DNA of 64,000 nucleotides from a bacterium M00.F.Ca.ET.205.01.1.1 (GTDB taxonomy: Bacteria; Pseudomonadota; Alphaproteobacteria; Rhizobiales; Rhizobiaceae), in the NCBI GenBank assembly GCA_004791255.1, contig SRUQ01000009.1:62001-126000 (forward strand). Direction: 5' to 3'. Positions 48,633-58,206 of this stretch are shown here, piece after piece. Numbering within the stretch: the first letter of the stretch is position 1; each line of letters begins with the position of its first letter. The position numbers and the translations under genes were made by a program. The notes beneath the pieces are model-generated. The model did no database searches and had not been told where the DNA came from. It worked only from the letters and a program-made list of their open reading frames with translations.

Positions 48633-49661
48633 TCAGGCGCGGCCCGGCACCACCAGAACCTTGACCTCGCCCGGCGCCGGCGGATTGGCAATGACAGCCG
48701 GCGCTTCCTCCAGCGTCACTTGCCTCGAAATCAGCCGGTCGATCTCGATCGCTCCCGAAGCGATGAGATCGGCGGCGCGGCGGTGCGTATAGGGATTGAG
48801 GAAGGAGCCCAGCACCTTCAATTCGCGAAACAAAAGGTCGAAGGGTTCGAACTGCGCCTTCAGGCCTTGCGGCGTCACGCCGACGATGATGACGGTGCCC
48901 CCGGCTCTCGCCAACCGCATCGACTGCTCGACCGTTTCCTGCACGCCCGCGCATTCCAACACCACGTCGGCGCCGCCTGGCAGCAGCCCGGCCGGTCCGG
49001 CAATGGCATCGATGGCATCGGCGGCGATGGGGTCGACCGTCGCAGTGGCGCCTAGTTCTTCGGCAAGGGCGCGCCGCGAGGCTTGCCTGGTCGACAGGAT
49101 GATGGTGGTGGCGCCGGCCAGCCGCGCCAGTTGCACGGTGAGCAGGCCGATGACGCCGCCGCCAAGCACGACCACCGACCTGCCGGGCCTGATCTCGGCA
49201 AGGTCGACGCCATGCAGGCAGCAGCCGAGCGGCTCGCAGAACGCGCCATGCGTCGGTTTCAGGCTCGCAGGCAGCAGGAAGGCCTGTTTCTGCGGCAGCA
49301 CGACATAATCGGCGAAGCCGCCGTCGCGATGGATGCCGATGGCGTTGAGGTTGCGGCAGAGATTGACCCGGCCGGCATGGCAATGCGGACACCGCCCGCA
49401 GGCGATGTTGGGATCGCCGGTGACGCGGTCGCCGACGGCGAAACCGGAGACGGCGGCACCGACCGCCTCGATGATGCCGGAGAATTCATGCCCTGGCGTC
49501 ACCGGCGGCCTGCAGGGAAATTCGCCATGGAAGAGGTGGCGGTCGGTGCCGCAGACGCCGCAGGCCTCGATCCGTACCAGCAGCTCGTCCGGCCCGGCCG
49601 CCGGCTTGGCGACTTCGCGCAGCGCAATGCTGCCCACCGCCTCCAGCCGCACCGCCTTCAT
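48633..49661 (-). CDS. Zinc-dependent medium-chain alcohol/sorbitol dehydrogenase
   Basis: The 342-aa protein has catalytic zinc ligands in IEACGVCGTDRHLFHGEFP and TPGHEFSG, and the structural zinc loop CGRCPHCHAGRVNLC. The Rossmann motif VVVLGGGVIGLLTVQLARLAG indicates NAD(P)+. It resembles sorbitol/galactitol/threonine-type dehydrogenases. The gene starts 13 bp after the TRAP large permease stop on the same strand, so its substrate could be a polyol or related compound taken up by that system. Confidence 0.92.
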   Translation of the reverse strand: MKAVRLEAVGSIALREVAKPAAGPDELLVRIEACGVCGTDRHLFHGEFPCRPPVTPGHEFSGIIEAVGAAVSGFAVGDRVTGDPNIACGRCPHCHAGRVNLCRNLNAIGIHRDGGFADYVVLPQKQAFLLPASLKPTHGAFCEPLGCCLHGVDLAEIRPGRSVVVLGGGVIGLLTVQLARLAGATTIILSTRQASRRALAEELGATATVDPIAADAIDAIAGPAGLLPGGADVVLECAGVQETVEQSMRLARAGGTVIIVGVTPQGLKAQFEPFDLLFRELKVLGSFLNPYTHRRAADLIASGAIEIDRLISRQVTLEEAPAVIANPPAPGEVKVLVVPGRA

Positions 49662-49674
49662 GGTATCGTCCCCA

Positions 49675-51468
49675 TCAGTTGAAACTCGGCGGCTGCGAAA
49701 GGTCCGGTGCCGGCGTTGCCGGCTTGGCCGGCGGCGCATCGCCGAAACTCGGTGGTTGCGACAGGTCGGGCGTGCCGGGCGCGGCCGGTGCGGCGCCGCC
49801 GGTGGCAGGCGCGCCGCCGCTGTCCGGCGGCGAGCCGAGCGGTGACAGGCCCGGCACTTCCGGCACCTTGTAGTCGATGGTGCCGGGATCGACGGTCGTG
49901 CCCTTGTAGTGCATCACCATTTGCGGGAAGGCGATGGTCAGCCCGATCATGATCACCTGGATGCAGACGAAGGGCACCGCGCCCCAATAGATCTGGCCGG
50001 TGGTGACCGGGGCGATCTGTTTGCCGGTCAGTCGGTCGAGGTAGGGCACCCGGGCGGCGACCGAGCGCAGGTAGAACAGCGCGAAGCCGAAGGGCGGGTG
50101 CATGAAGGAGGTCTGCATGTTGACGCCCAGAAGCACGCCGAACCAGATCAGGTCGATGCCGAGCTTGTCGGCTGCCGGCGCCAGCAACGGCACGATGATG
50201 AAGGCCAGCTCGAAGAAGTCGAGGAAGAAGGCGAGGAAGAAGACCAGAAGGTTGACACCGATCAGGAATCCGACTTCGCCGCCCGGCAGCGAGGTCAGCA
50301 GGTGCTCGACCCAGATGTGGCCGTTGACGCCGTAGAAGGTCAGCGAGAACACCCGCGCGCCGATCAGGATGAACAACACGAAGGACGACAGCCTTGTCGT
50401 CGAGGCCAGCGCCTGCTTGACCACGTCCAGCGACAGCCGGCCCTTTGCCGCCGCCATGATCAATGCGCCGACAGAGCCCATGGCGCCGCCTTCGGTCGGC
50501 GTGGCGATGCCGAGGAAAATGGTGCCGAGCACCAGGAAGATCAGCGCCAGCGGCGGGATCAGCACGATGACCACCTGCTGCGCCAGCCGCGACATCATGT
50601 TGAACTTGAGGCGCTGGTCGGCGATCGCCACCAGATAGATCACGATCACGCCGACGGCGGCGCCGAGGATGTCGGCATTGTCGCCATGGGTCGGTTCGAG
50701 GTAACGGTACGCCGCGTAGGAAATCGCGCCCGCCGCCACGAGCGCCGCCAGCAGCGACAGCACGCCGTGGCCGAGCGTGCGTGCCTCGAGCGGCAGCGCC
50801 GGCATCGAATTCGGCCGGACGATCGACATGATCAGGATGTAGAGCATGTAGAGGCCGGTGAGCACGAGGCCGGGGATCAGCGCGCCCGCATACATGTCGC
50901 CGACCGAACGGCCGAGCTGGTCGGCCAGCACGATCAGCACCAGCGACGGCGGGATGATCTGGGCGAGCGTGCCGGACGCGGCGATGACGCCCGACGCCAG
51001 CCGGCGGTCATAGCCGTAGCGCAGCATGATCGGCAGCGAGATCAGCCCCATGGCAATGACGGAGGCCGCCACCACGCCGGTCGTGGCCGCCAGCAGCGCG
51101 CCGACGAAGATCACGGCGTAGGCGAGGCCGCCGCGGATCGGCCCGAACAGCTGGCCGATCGTGTCGAGCAAATCCTCGGCCATCCCCGATCGTTCGAGCA
51201 CGATGCCCATGAAGGTGAAGAACGGAATCGCCAGCAGCGTGTCGTTCGACATCACCCGGCTGCCGTAGAAATTGTCCGGCAGCGCATGCAGCAACGGCCA
51301 GGCAAGGTTGATCGAGCCGCCCGAATAGGGCGACAACACGACGCCGATGAAGAAGTACAGCAGGCCGTTGGCGGCAAGCGAGAAGGCGACGGGGTAGCCG
51401 ATCAGCAGGAAGATGATCAGCGAGGCGAACATGATCGGCGCCATGTTCTGGGCGATGAACTCGATCAT
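49675..51468 (-). CDS. TRAP transporter large permease (DctM) with Pro-rich tail
   Basis: The 597-aa protein has the DctM core: about 12 membrane helices with FIAQNMAPIMFASLIIFLLIGYPVAFSLA, PFFTFMGIVLERSGMAEDLL and IIPPSLVLIVLADQLGRSVGDMYAGALIPG. The length is more than the typical ~430-450 aa because of an internal insertion and a ~70-residue C-terminal Pro/Ala-rich tail containing PDLSQPPSF twice. It forms a proton/sodium-driven uptake system with the DctQ protein encoded upstream (4-bp overlap) and probably the SBP at 46818. Confidence 0.92.
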   Translation of the reverse strand: MIEFIAQNMAPIMFASLIIFLLIGYPVAFSLAANGLLYFFIGVVLSPYSGGSINLAWPLLHALPDNFYGSRVMSNDTLLAIPFFTFMGIVLERSGMAEDLLDTIGQLFGPIRGGLAYAVIFVGALLAATTGVVAASVIAMGLISLPIMLRYGYDRRLASGVIAASGTLAQIIPPSLVLIVLADQLGRSVGDMYAGALIPGLVLTGLYMLYILIMSIVRPNSMPALPLEARTLGHGVLSLLAALVAAGAISYAAYRYLEPTHGDNADILGAAVGVIVIYLVAIADQRLKFNMMSRLAQQVVIVLIPPLALIFLVLGTIFLGIATPTEGGAMGSVGALIMAAAKGRLSLDVVKQALASTTRLSSFVLFILIGARVFSLTFYGVNGHIWVEHLLTSLPGGEVGFLIGVNLLVFFLAFFLDFFELAFIIVPLLAPAADKLGIDLIWFGVLLGVNMQTSFMHPPFGFALFYLRSVAARVPYLDRLTGKQIAPVTTGQIYWGAVPFVCIQVIMIGLTIAFPQMVMHYKGTTVDPGTIDYKVPEVPGLSPLGSPPDSGGAPATGGAAPAAPGTPDLSQPPSFGDAPPAKPATPAPDLSQPPSFN

Positions 51469-52067
51469 GAGCGCACCTCGCCAAGCGCCTTGGCCTCGTC
51501 CGCCAGCGCCTTGGCTTCCAGTTCCGCCTGCTCATGCGCCGATATGAAGGGATTGGGGTCGTCCATGTCGCCGCGCATGATGGCTATCTTCTTGATGATC
51601 TCGGAGACGCCTTGCAGCGCCAGCAGGAAGAAGCCGATGAGCAGGATCGCCTTGGCCGGCCAGATGATCAGTCCGCCGGCATTGGTCGACATTTCGCCGC
51701 TGCGGAACGACAGCGACACATAGGGAACGAAATAGATCACCATCAGCGTCACGAACGGCATCAGGAAGAAAAGATGGCCGAGAAGGTCGATCCAGTGCTG
51801 CACGCGGCGCGAAAACAGGCCGTAGACGATGTCGATCCGGATGTGCTCGTTCTGCTTCAGCGTGTAGGCGGCGGCCAGCATGAAGGCGGCGCCGAACAGA
51901 TACCACTGCAGCTCCAGCCAGGCATTGGAGGACGTGTCGAACACCTTGCGGATGACCGCATTGGCGGCGCTGACCAGGATCGCAACCAGGATCAGCCAGG
52001 ATATCCATCGGCCAATGAACTCGTTCATACGGTCGATCGTCCTGGATAGAGCGAGTAGCCCTGCCAT
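51465..52067 (-). CDS. TRAP transporter small permease (DctQ)
   Basis: The 200-aa protein has four transmembrane helices (WISWLILVAILVSAANAV, LQWYLFGAAFMLAAAYTL, LLGHLFFLMPFVTLMVIYF, AILLIGFFLLALQGVSEII). The charged motif NEHIRIDIVYGLFSRRVQHWIDLLG is typical of DctQ. An excellent GGAGG ribosome site lies six bases before ATG 52067. Its stop overlaps the DctM start. The C-terminus is acidic and helical, unusual but compatible with the family. Confidence 0.93.
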   Translation of the reverse strand: MAGLLALSRTIDRMNEFIGRWISWLILVAILVSAANAVIRKVFDTSSNAWLELQWYLFGAAFMLAAAYTLKQNEHIRIDIVYGLFSRRVQHWIDLLGHLFFLMPFVTLMVIYFVPYVSLSFRSGEMSTNAGGLIIWPAKAILLIGFFLLALQGVSEIIKKIAIMRGDMDDPNPFISAHEQAELEAKALADEAKALGEVRS

Positions 52068-52252
52068 GCATTCCTCCCTGATGCCGATGGCGCGCCCGAT
52101 CCCGCTTTTCGTCGCGCCGCCTGGCCCAACGGTATGCCGTGGGTGGCCGGGCGGGTCAACATGGGATGGCGACGGCAAAACCTGCCGGCTGAGAGGATGG
52201 GCCGGGCAGGGGCGGTCTGCCCCGGCGTCATGCAACCAAAGTCTGATGCGGA

Positions 52253-53158
52253 TCAGGCGATCTTGGCCTGGTCGCGGCCGGCGCCGATCAGCATCAGCAT
52301 GGCAACCAGGAACAGATACATCCACGCATCGCGCCATTCGACCGGGAAATAGCCGGCCCATAGCGATTCGGCCATGCCGAAGGCCGCCGCGCCGATCGCT
52401 GCCCGCGATGGCGAGAGGTAGCCGCCGACCGCCGTCACGAACAGGATCTTCAGCCCATAGACTAGGCCCGAGCCAAAACTGACATTGCCGTAATAGAGGC
52501 CGGCGAGCACGCCGGCCAGCGCGGCGCAGAAGCCGCCGAACAGCACCGCATGCCGGAACACGCCGCGCACGTCTACGCCGCACATGGCGGCCGCCTTGGG
52601 GTCGTCGCAGACCGCACGCCAGCTTCGGCCGAAACTCGAACGGGCAAAAGCCCATGCGGCAAGCGCCACCGCCGCCAGCACCACGGCGCAATCGATGAGC
52701 TGGATCAGCGTCAGCGTCGCTTTGAAGCCGGCGTCCTGCGCGAATACGATGGGCTGAGCCAACATCGGCGGCAGCCACAGATCATGTGTGTCGGCGGCGA
52801 TGCGGCTTGCCTCCGACAGCACGATAAGGATGCCGAGCGTCGTCACCACGACCGCGTTGGGCGTGCGGTTGGCAAGCGGCTCGAAGATGCTGCGCGACAG
52901 GAAGTGGCTGACCAGCGCGGCATAGAGGAACGCCGCGACCACGCCAAGCACGACCGCCGCCAGCAGCGTCAGCCACAGCACCTGATAGCCGAAGGCGGCG
53001 GTCAGGATCATGGTCTGCCCGCAAAAGGCGAACAGCGCGCCATAGGCGAGGTTGGTGCGGTGCAGGATGCCGTTGGTCAGCACGTAGCCGAAGGCGAGCA
53101 GCGCATAGAGCGCGCCCGAATGCAGCCCGTTCAGGACCTGCTGGAAGAAATACAGCAT
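52253..53158 (-). CDS. Branched-chain amino acid ABC permease (LivH-like), orphan
   Basis: The 301-aa protein has about eight membrane helices and LivH landmarks: LNGLHSGALYALLAFGYVLTNGILHRTNLAYG, ALANRTPNAVVVTTLGILIVLSEA-like segment, and SSFGRSWRAVCDDPKAAAMCGVDVRGVF, the ATPase-coupling loop. No LivM, ATPase or binding protein gene is adjacent, so it is either partnered with genes outside the window or a stranded remnant. The frame is intact. It is divergent from the CGNR regulator, which may control it. Confidence 0.88.
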   Translation of the reverse strand: MLYFFQQVLNGLHSGALYALLAFGYVLTNGILHRTNLAYGALFAFCGQTMILTAAFGYQVLWLTLLAAVVLGVVAAFLYAALVSHFLSRSIFEPLANRTPNAVVVTTLGILIVLSEASRIAADTHDLWLPPMLAQPIVFAQDAGFKATLTLIQLIDCAVVLAAVALAAWAFARSSFGRSWRAVCDDPKAAAMCGVDVRGVFRHAVLFGGFCAALAGVLAGLYYGNVSFGSGLVYGLKILFVTAVGGYLSPSRAAIGAAAFGMAESLWAGYFPVEWRDAWMYLFLVAMLMLIGAGRDQAKIA

Positions 53159-53219
53159 TCAAGACCTCGTGGGTCGCGGTCGCGGCAATGCCGCCCCCAT
53201 CGGCAGGTTTGCATTGTCG

Positions 53220-53255
53220 AATCTAACTTGTCAAACGCGATTTATCGGTTAGATT
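53220..53255. promoter_or_regulatory. Inverted repeat between LivH and CGNR genes
   Basis: AATCTAAC (53220-53227) and GTTAGATT (53248-53255) are perfect 8-bp arms with a 20-bp spacer, ending 6 bp before the CGNR start. It may be the autoregulatory site of that protein. Confidence 0.45.
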
Positions 53256-53261
53256 TCAGTC

Positions 53262-53870
53262 ATGACTGTCTCTTGGACACCGCATCGCTTCACCGGCGGC
53301 CTGCTCGCGCTCGACACGGCCAACACCGTGGTGCTGCGCGGCGAGCCGGAGAAGACCTTCGACCGCTTCGACGATCCGGCCGAGATCGCCCGCTTCGCCG
53401 AGGCGGCGAGCGGCTTCCGCGCCGCCGAGCTAGGCGGCAGGCGGCTGGCGGCGCAAGCTCCGGCGGCGATCGCGCCGGTCGTGCTGTCGATCCGCGAGGC
53501 GACGGACCAGCTGTTTCGCCGGGCGGTGTCGAAAGGTGCGGTCGCCACCGATCATCTTTCCGTGTTCCTGACAGCCTGCGCCGAGGGCCTTGCGCATAGC
53601 TCAACCGAGATCGCCGCGCCGGGAAAGCCGTTCGGCGATCCGGTCACCCCGATCGCCTTCGAGGCGGCGCTGGCGGTGTCGGCGCTGTCGCTGCTGCGCG
53701 ACGACACCGTCGCGAAGCTGAGGATCTGCCCCAATTGCACCTGGCTGTTCATCGACCGTAGCCGCAATTCCAGCCGCCTCTGGTGCGATATGGCGGTGTG
53801 CGGCAACCGCCAGAAGGCCAGCCGTCACTATCGCCGCCGCAGGGCGGCCCATGAGGTCAACAATGCCTAG
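53262..53870 (+). CDS. CGNR zinc-finger (ABATE-domain) regulator
   Basis: The 202-aa protein has an N-terminal ABATE helical ligand domain (FTGGLLALDTANTVVLRGEPEKTFDRFDDPAEIARFAEAA) and a C-terminal CGNR zinc finger with CPNCTWLFIDRSRNSSRLWCDMAVCGNRQKASRHYRRRR (four Cys and the diagnostic CGNR). Family members are thought to be transcription factors controlling a neighbour. It is divergent from the LivH-like gene and overlaps the start of the lipoprotein gene. Confidence 0.92.
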   Translation: MTVSWTPHRFTGGLLALDTANTVVLRGEPEKTFDRFDDPAEIARFAEAASGFRAAELGGRRLAAQAPAAIAPVVLSIREATDQLFRRAVSKGAVATDHLSVFLTACAEGLAHSSTEIAAPGKPFGDPVTPIAFEAALAVSALSLLRDDTVAKLRICPNCTWLFIDRSRNSSRLWCDMAVCGNRQKASRHYRRRRAAHEVNNA

Positions 53871-54402
53871 AGGTTTCTCCCGTTCGATCGTGATCGGCGC
53901 CGCGCTGGTCGCGGCCGTTGCGCTCGGCGCCTGCCGCGACACCGGCAAGGACAGTGAAGGCAAGCTGTTCGAGATTTCCGGCAAGATCTTCGTCTTCAAC
54001 TACCGTCTCGCCCGGGCCACCTATGTCGTCACGCTGCGGCCGCTGCAGCCGATGGGAGAGGGTCAGGTGGCAGTGGCCAGCTTCCAGGATCCCGCCGGGG
54101 GTGCGCCCTTGGTGGTCGAGCAGAAGGTCTGGCCCAAGCTCGACAAGGTGACGGTGGAGAGCCCGGCGCTGACTTGCATCATCAAGAACAAGCCCTACGC
54201 GATCACCATCAGCATCAAGGACTCCGACGGCGCGGTGCTGCAGAAGATCGACACCACGCTGATGTCGACGGAAGACCAGTCGGTGCTGCCCGACCGGCCG
54301 CTGGTCATCGACCAGCTCTACACGGCCAATCCCGATCTCGTCGGCCATCCTGACGGCAAGCTGCCGGGCGAGCCGAAGCCGGATTGTTCGAAAGGCATCT
54401 GA
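53863..54402 (+). CDS. Lipoprotein of unknown function
   Basis: The 179-aa product has a lipoprotein signal peptide (GFSRSIVIGAALVAAVALGAC, lipobox LGAC). The mature part is beta-rich (KLFEISGKIFVFNYRLARATYVVTLRPL, CIIKNKPYAITISIKDSDGAVLQKIDTTLMSTEDQSVLPDRPLVI). I do not recognise a characterised family. Its ATG lies within the end of the CGNR gene (overlap of 8 bp). The C-terminal EPKPDCSKGI is typical of rhizobial surface-exposed small lipoproteins. Confidence 0.82.
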   Translation: MPRGFSRSIVIGAALVAAVALGACRDTGKDSEGKLFEISGKIFVFNYRLARATYVVTLRPLQPMGEGQVAVASFQDPAGGAPLVVEQKVWPKLDKVTVESPALTCIIKNKPYAITISIKDSDGAVLQKIDTTLMSTEDQSVLPDRPLVIDQLYTANPDLVGHPDGKLPGEPKPDCSKGI

Positions 54403-54619
54403 CCTGCCTTGTTGACCGGCTGTGGGGAAATTTTTGTTCGCCGCGCAACGTCCGCGGATCCGTTTCATATCGGATTCCGAACCAACGCGGACGGTTCGTT
54501 GCGCGTTGCCTGGCTCGTCCGATTTCGTTTGACCTCCCTTGCAAGGGAAGAAAGGATGCGTCATCCGATCCCGACGTTGGCTGCTTGCCCCCGCGCGGCC
54601 TTCGCAGAGGAAATACCTG

Positions 54620-57600
54620 ATGACGCTGCATGACGTCGCGCTCGACGACAAGTTCGACCTCGCCAAGGAGCGCATCTTCCTGTCCGGCGCGCAGGCGGTT
54701 ATCCGTATGCTGCTGATGCAGCGCGAGCGCGATCGCCGCGCCGGCCTGAATACCGCCGGCTTCGTCTCCGGCTACCGCGGCTCGCCGCTCGGCGGCCTCG
54801 ACATGCAGCTGTGGCGGGCCAAGAAACAGCTCGGCGAGGCCGATATCGTCTTCCAGCCAGGCCTCAACGAGGAGCTTGCCGCCACAGCTTGCTGGGGCTC
54901 GCAGCAGACGGAACTGCTGGGCGAGGGCACCCACGATGGCGTCTTTTCGGTCTGGTACGGCAAGGGTCCCGGCGTCGACCGCTCGGGCGACGTGTTCCGC
55001 CACGCCAACCTCGCCGGCTCCTCGAAGCACGGCGGCGTGCTTGCCCTGATGGGCGACGACCACATGGCCGAATCCTCGACCAACGCGCATGCCACGGAAT
55101 TCCTGTTCGTCGACACCATGGTGCCGATCCTCAACCCGGCCGGCGTGCAGGAGATCATCGACTACGGGCTTTACGGCATCGCAATGTCACGCTTCGCCGG
55201 CACCTGGGCGGCGATCAAATGCGTCAAGGACAACATCGAATCGACCGCTTCGGTCGATGCCGGGCTCGAACGGCTGAACATCGTCGTGCCGGAATTCGAC
55301 ATGCCGCCCGGCGGCCTCAACATCCGCCACGAGATCGACATGCTTGGCCAGGAGGAGCGTCTGCACGAGCACAAGCGCGCCGCGGCCTCCGCCTTCATCC
55401 ACGCCAACGGGCTGAATCGCATCGTCTATTCGGGTGGCCGCAGCCCGAAGCTCGGCATCATTACGCTCGGCAAGAGCTATCTCGACGTGCGCCAGGCGCT
55501 GGAGGATATCGGTGTCGACGAAGCCGCCGCCAACCGCATCGGCATCAGGCTGTTCAAGGTCGGTTGCCCCTGGCCGCTCGACCTGCATCACATCGCCGAG
55601 TTCGCCCGCGGCCTCGACACCATCGTCGTCGTCGAGGAGAAACGCTCGCTGATCGAGGTGCAACTGCGCGAGAGCCTCTACGGCACCGCCACACAACCCG
55701 TCATCGTCGGCAAGAAGGACGAGCGCGGCGACTGGCTGTTTCCGGCCAAGGGCGCGCTCGATCCCAACGAGATCGCGATCGCACTTGGCGACAGGATCGT
55801 CAAAACCATCGGCCCGTCGGAGGAGATTTCGGCGCGGGTGGCCAAGCTGCGGCAGTTCCAGGCCATGCTTGCCGATACGTCCGATATAGGCTCGCGCACG
55901 CCGTTCTTCTGTTCCGGCTGTCCGCACAATTCCTCGACCAAGGTGCCGGACGGCTCGATCGCGGCGGCCGGCATCGGCTGCCATTTCATGGCGCTGTGGA
56001 TGGACCGCAACACGCTCGGCTTCACGGCGATGGGTGGCGAGGGCGCGCAATGGGTCGGCCAGGCGCCGTTCTCGAAGCGCGACCACATTTTCCAGAACCT
56101 CGGCGACGGCACCTACAACCATTCCGGCACGCTGGCGATCCGCTTCGCGCTCTCGACCGAGGCCAACATAACCTACAAGATCCTCTACAACGATGCGGTA
56201 GCCATGACCGGCGGCCAGCCGCATGAAGGCGGCCTGACGGTGGACATGATCGCCAGGCAAGTGCGGGCTGAAGGCGTCGACCGCATTGCCGTGGTCACCG
56301 ACGAACCGGACAAATATGCCGGCAAGGCCGAATTCCCGTCCGGCGTCAGCATCCATCACCGCGATGACCTCGATCTCGTCCAGCGCGAGCTGCGCGGCGT
56401 GAAGGGCGTGTCGATCCTGCTCTACGACCAGACCTGCGCCGCCGAAAAGCGCCGCCGCCGCAAGCGTGGTACCTTTCCCGATCCCGACAAGCGCGTCTTC
56501 ATCAACGAGCTGGTCTGCGAAGGCTGCGGCGATTGCGGCGTGCAGTCGAACTGCGTCTCGATCCAGCCGGTCGAGACCGAATTCGGTCGCAAGCGCAAGA
56601 TCGACCAGTCGAGCTGCAACAAGGATTTCTCCTGCGTCAACGGCTTCTGCCCGTCCTTCGTCACCGTGCACGGCGCCAGGATCAGGAAAGCCGAAGGCAT
56701 CGCCGGCCGGAGCGATCCGCTCGACGGCGTTCCCGCACCGCGTGAGTTCCAGCTCGGCGCGCAAGGCTGGGCGGCGATCATCGATGGCGTCGGCGGCACC
56801 GGTGTCGTCACCGTCGGCGCCGTGCTCGGCATGGCCGCCCATCTCGAGGGCAAGGGCTGCGGCATGATCGACATGGCCGGCCTCGCCCAGAAGGGCGGCT
56901 CGGTGTTCACCCATGTCCGCATCGCCCGCACCCCGGACGACATCCACGCCATCCGTGTCTCTGCCGGCAAGGCCGATCTCGTGCTTGGCTGCGATCTCGT
57001 CGTGTCGGGCGCCAAGAAGGTCCTGGGTGCTGTGCGGGAAGGCCATACCATCTTCCTTGCCAACACCGCCGAGATCATGCCGGGCGAATTTGCCCGTTCG
57101 GCGGATTTTTCCCTGCCGGTCGAACGGCTGAAGAAAGCGATCCGCGCTGCCGCCGGCGAGGACAATGCGCATTTCTTCGACGCCACGCGCACCGCCACTC
57201 AACTGTTCGGCAATTCGCTCGGCGCCAACATGTTCATGCTCGGCTTTGCCTTCCAGCATGGCGGCTTGCCGCTTTCGGCAGAAGCCGTTGAAAAGGCTAT
57301 CGAATTGAACGGCGAAGCGGTGGCGATGAACATCGCCGCCTTCCGCTGGGGCCGCCGCGCCGCGCATCAGCCGGATTTCGTGCGCGGTCTCGTCGCCCAG
57401 CTAGGCCCAGCCTTCGCCGGCAGGGCCGGGCAGGCGGCCACGGTCGCCCAGACGCTGGACGAGATCGTCGCCCGCCGCGTCGCTTTCCTGACCGCCTACC
57501 AGAACGCTGCCTACGGCAGGCGCTACGCCGACAGGATTGCCGCTTTGCGCGCCGCCGAGGCCAAAGCTGTGCCCGGTTCGACCGTGGTGACTGAGGCGGC

Positions 57601-58114
57601 GGCGAAGAACCTGTTCAAGCTGATGGCGATCAAGGACGAATACGAGGTGGCGCGGCTCTACACCGATGGCTCCTTCGCGGCGGAACTCGGCAAGCAGTTC
57701 CAGAGCTACGAAAAGCTCGAATTCCATCTCGCGCCGCCGATCCTGGGTCGCCGTGGCAATGACGGCAAACCGCGCAAGTCGAGCTTCGGCCCCTGGATGA
57801 TGAAGGGTTTTCGCCTGCTGGCGGCGATGAAGGGCCTGCGCGGCACCGCCTTCGACCTGTTCGGCTACAGCGCGGAACGCCGCATGGAGCGGCAATTGCT
57901 GGCGCAATACGAGGCCGATCTGGACAGGGTCGCCGGCGTGTTGGCGCCGGACAGGATCGAGGCCGCCACCGCCCTGGTCTCGGTGCCGGCGCTCATCCGC
58001 GGCTATGGCCATGTCAGGCAGGCGAGCGCGCAAAAGGCCGCTGGCGAGCGCCAAAGGCTGCTCGAGCGCCTCGCAACTGCCCCGGCGCGGCGGGACCTTC
58101 AGGCTGCCGAATGA
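54620..58114 (+). CDS. Fused indolepyruvate ferredoxin oxidoreductase
   Basis: The 1164-aa protein joins the thiamine-diphosphate alpha part (NTAGFVSGYRGSPLGGLDMQLWRAKK, NLGDGTYNHSGTLAIRFAL) and a ferredoxin-like Cys cluster (CEGCGDCGVQSNCVSI, SCNKDFSCVNGFCPSF, about residues 636-680). It ends with a gamma-type domain (IDGVGGTGVVTVGAVLGMAAHLEGKG). It decarboxylates arylpyruvates or branched keto acids to acyl-CoA, reducing ferredoxin. The single-chain aerobic form is common in proteobacteria. ATG 54620 has AGAGG nine bases upstream; the frame is open to 54539. A terminator-like hairpin follows the stop. Confidence 0.94.
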   Translation: MTLHDVALDDKFDLAKERIFLSGAQAVIRMLLMQRERDRRAGLNTAGFVSGYRGSPLGGLDMQLWRAKKQLGEADIVFQPGLNEELAATACWGSQQTELLGEGTHDGVFSVWYGKGPGVDRSGDVFRHANLAGSSKHGGVLALMGDDHMAESSTNAHATEFLFVDTMVPILNPAGVQEIIDYGLYGIAMSRFAGTWAAIKCVKDNIESTASVDAGLERLNIVVPEFDMPPGGLNIRHEIDMLGQEERLHEHKRAAASAFIHANGLNRIVYSGGRSPKLGIITLGKSYLDVRQALEDIGVDEAAANRIGIRLFKVGCPWPLDLHHIAEFARGLDTIVVVEEKRSLIEVQLRESLYGTATQPVIVGKKDERGDWLFPAKGALDPNEIAIALGDRIVKTIGPSEEISARVAKLRQFQAMLADTSDIGSRTPFFCSGCPHNSSTKVPDGSIAAAGIGCHFMALWMDRNTLGFTAMGGEGAQWVGQAPFSKRDHIFQNLGDGTYNHSGTLAIRFALSTEANITYKILYNDAVAMTGGQPHEGGLTVDMIARQVRAEGVDRIAVVTDEPDKYAGKAEFPSGVSIHHRDDLDLVQRELRGVKGVSILLYDQTCAAEKRRRRKRGTFPDPDKRVFINELVCEGCGDCGVQSNCVSIQPVETEFGRKRKIDQSSCNKDFSCVNGFCPSFVTVHGARIRKAEGIAGRSDPLDGVPAPREFQLGAQGWAAIIDGVGGTGVVTVGAVLGMAAHLEGKGCGMIDMAGLAQKGGSVFTHVRIARTPDDIHAIRVSAGKADLVLGCDLVVSGAKKVLGAVREGHTIFLANTAEIMPGEFARSADFSLPVERLKKAIRAAAGEDNAHFFDATRTATQLFGNSLGANMFMLGFAFQHGGLPLSAEAVEKAIELNGEAVAMNIAAFRWGRRAAHQPDFVRGLVAQLGPAFAGRAGQAATVAQTLDEIVARRVAFLTAYQNAAYGRRYADRIAALRAAEAKAVPGSTVVTEAAAKNLFKLMAIKDEYEVARLYTDGSFAAELGKQFQSYEKLEFHLAPPILGRRGNDGKPRKSSFGPWMMKGFRLLAAMKGLRGTAFDLFGYSAERRMERQLLAQYEADLDRVAGVLAPDRIEAATALVSVPALIRGYGHVRQASAQKAAGERQRLLERLATAPARRDLQAAE

Positions 58115-58116
58115 TC

Positions 58117-58146
58117 CTGAAAGCGCCTGAAAATCAGGCGTTTCAG
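58117..58146 (+). terminator. Terminator-like hairpin after the indolepyruvate gene
   Basis: CTGAAA-CGCCTGA pairs with TCAGGCG-TTTCAG, with one bulged G and an AAA loop, directly after the stop codon. A T-run occurs about 15 bases later (GGTTTTTT), so termination is likely but not classical. Confidence 0.6.
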
Positions 58147-58206
58147 CCCAAGCTAAAGGTTTTTTAAGGGGACTATGCCAAGGCTGGGGCTCATTGGGCG
58201 CCAGTA

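Noticed and set aside
54403..54619. Imperfect inverted repeat GCGCAACG...CGTTGCGC upstream of the indolepyruvate gene
   Set aside because: Several mismatches and an unpaired insert; no clear regulatory logic.
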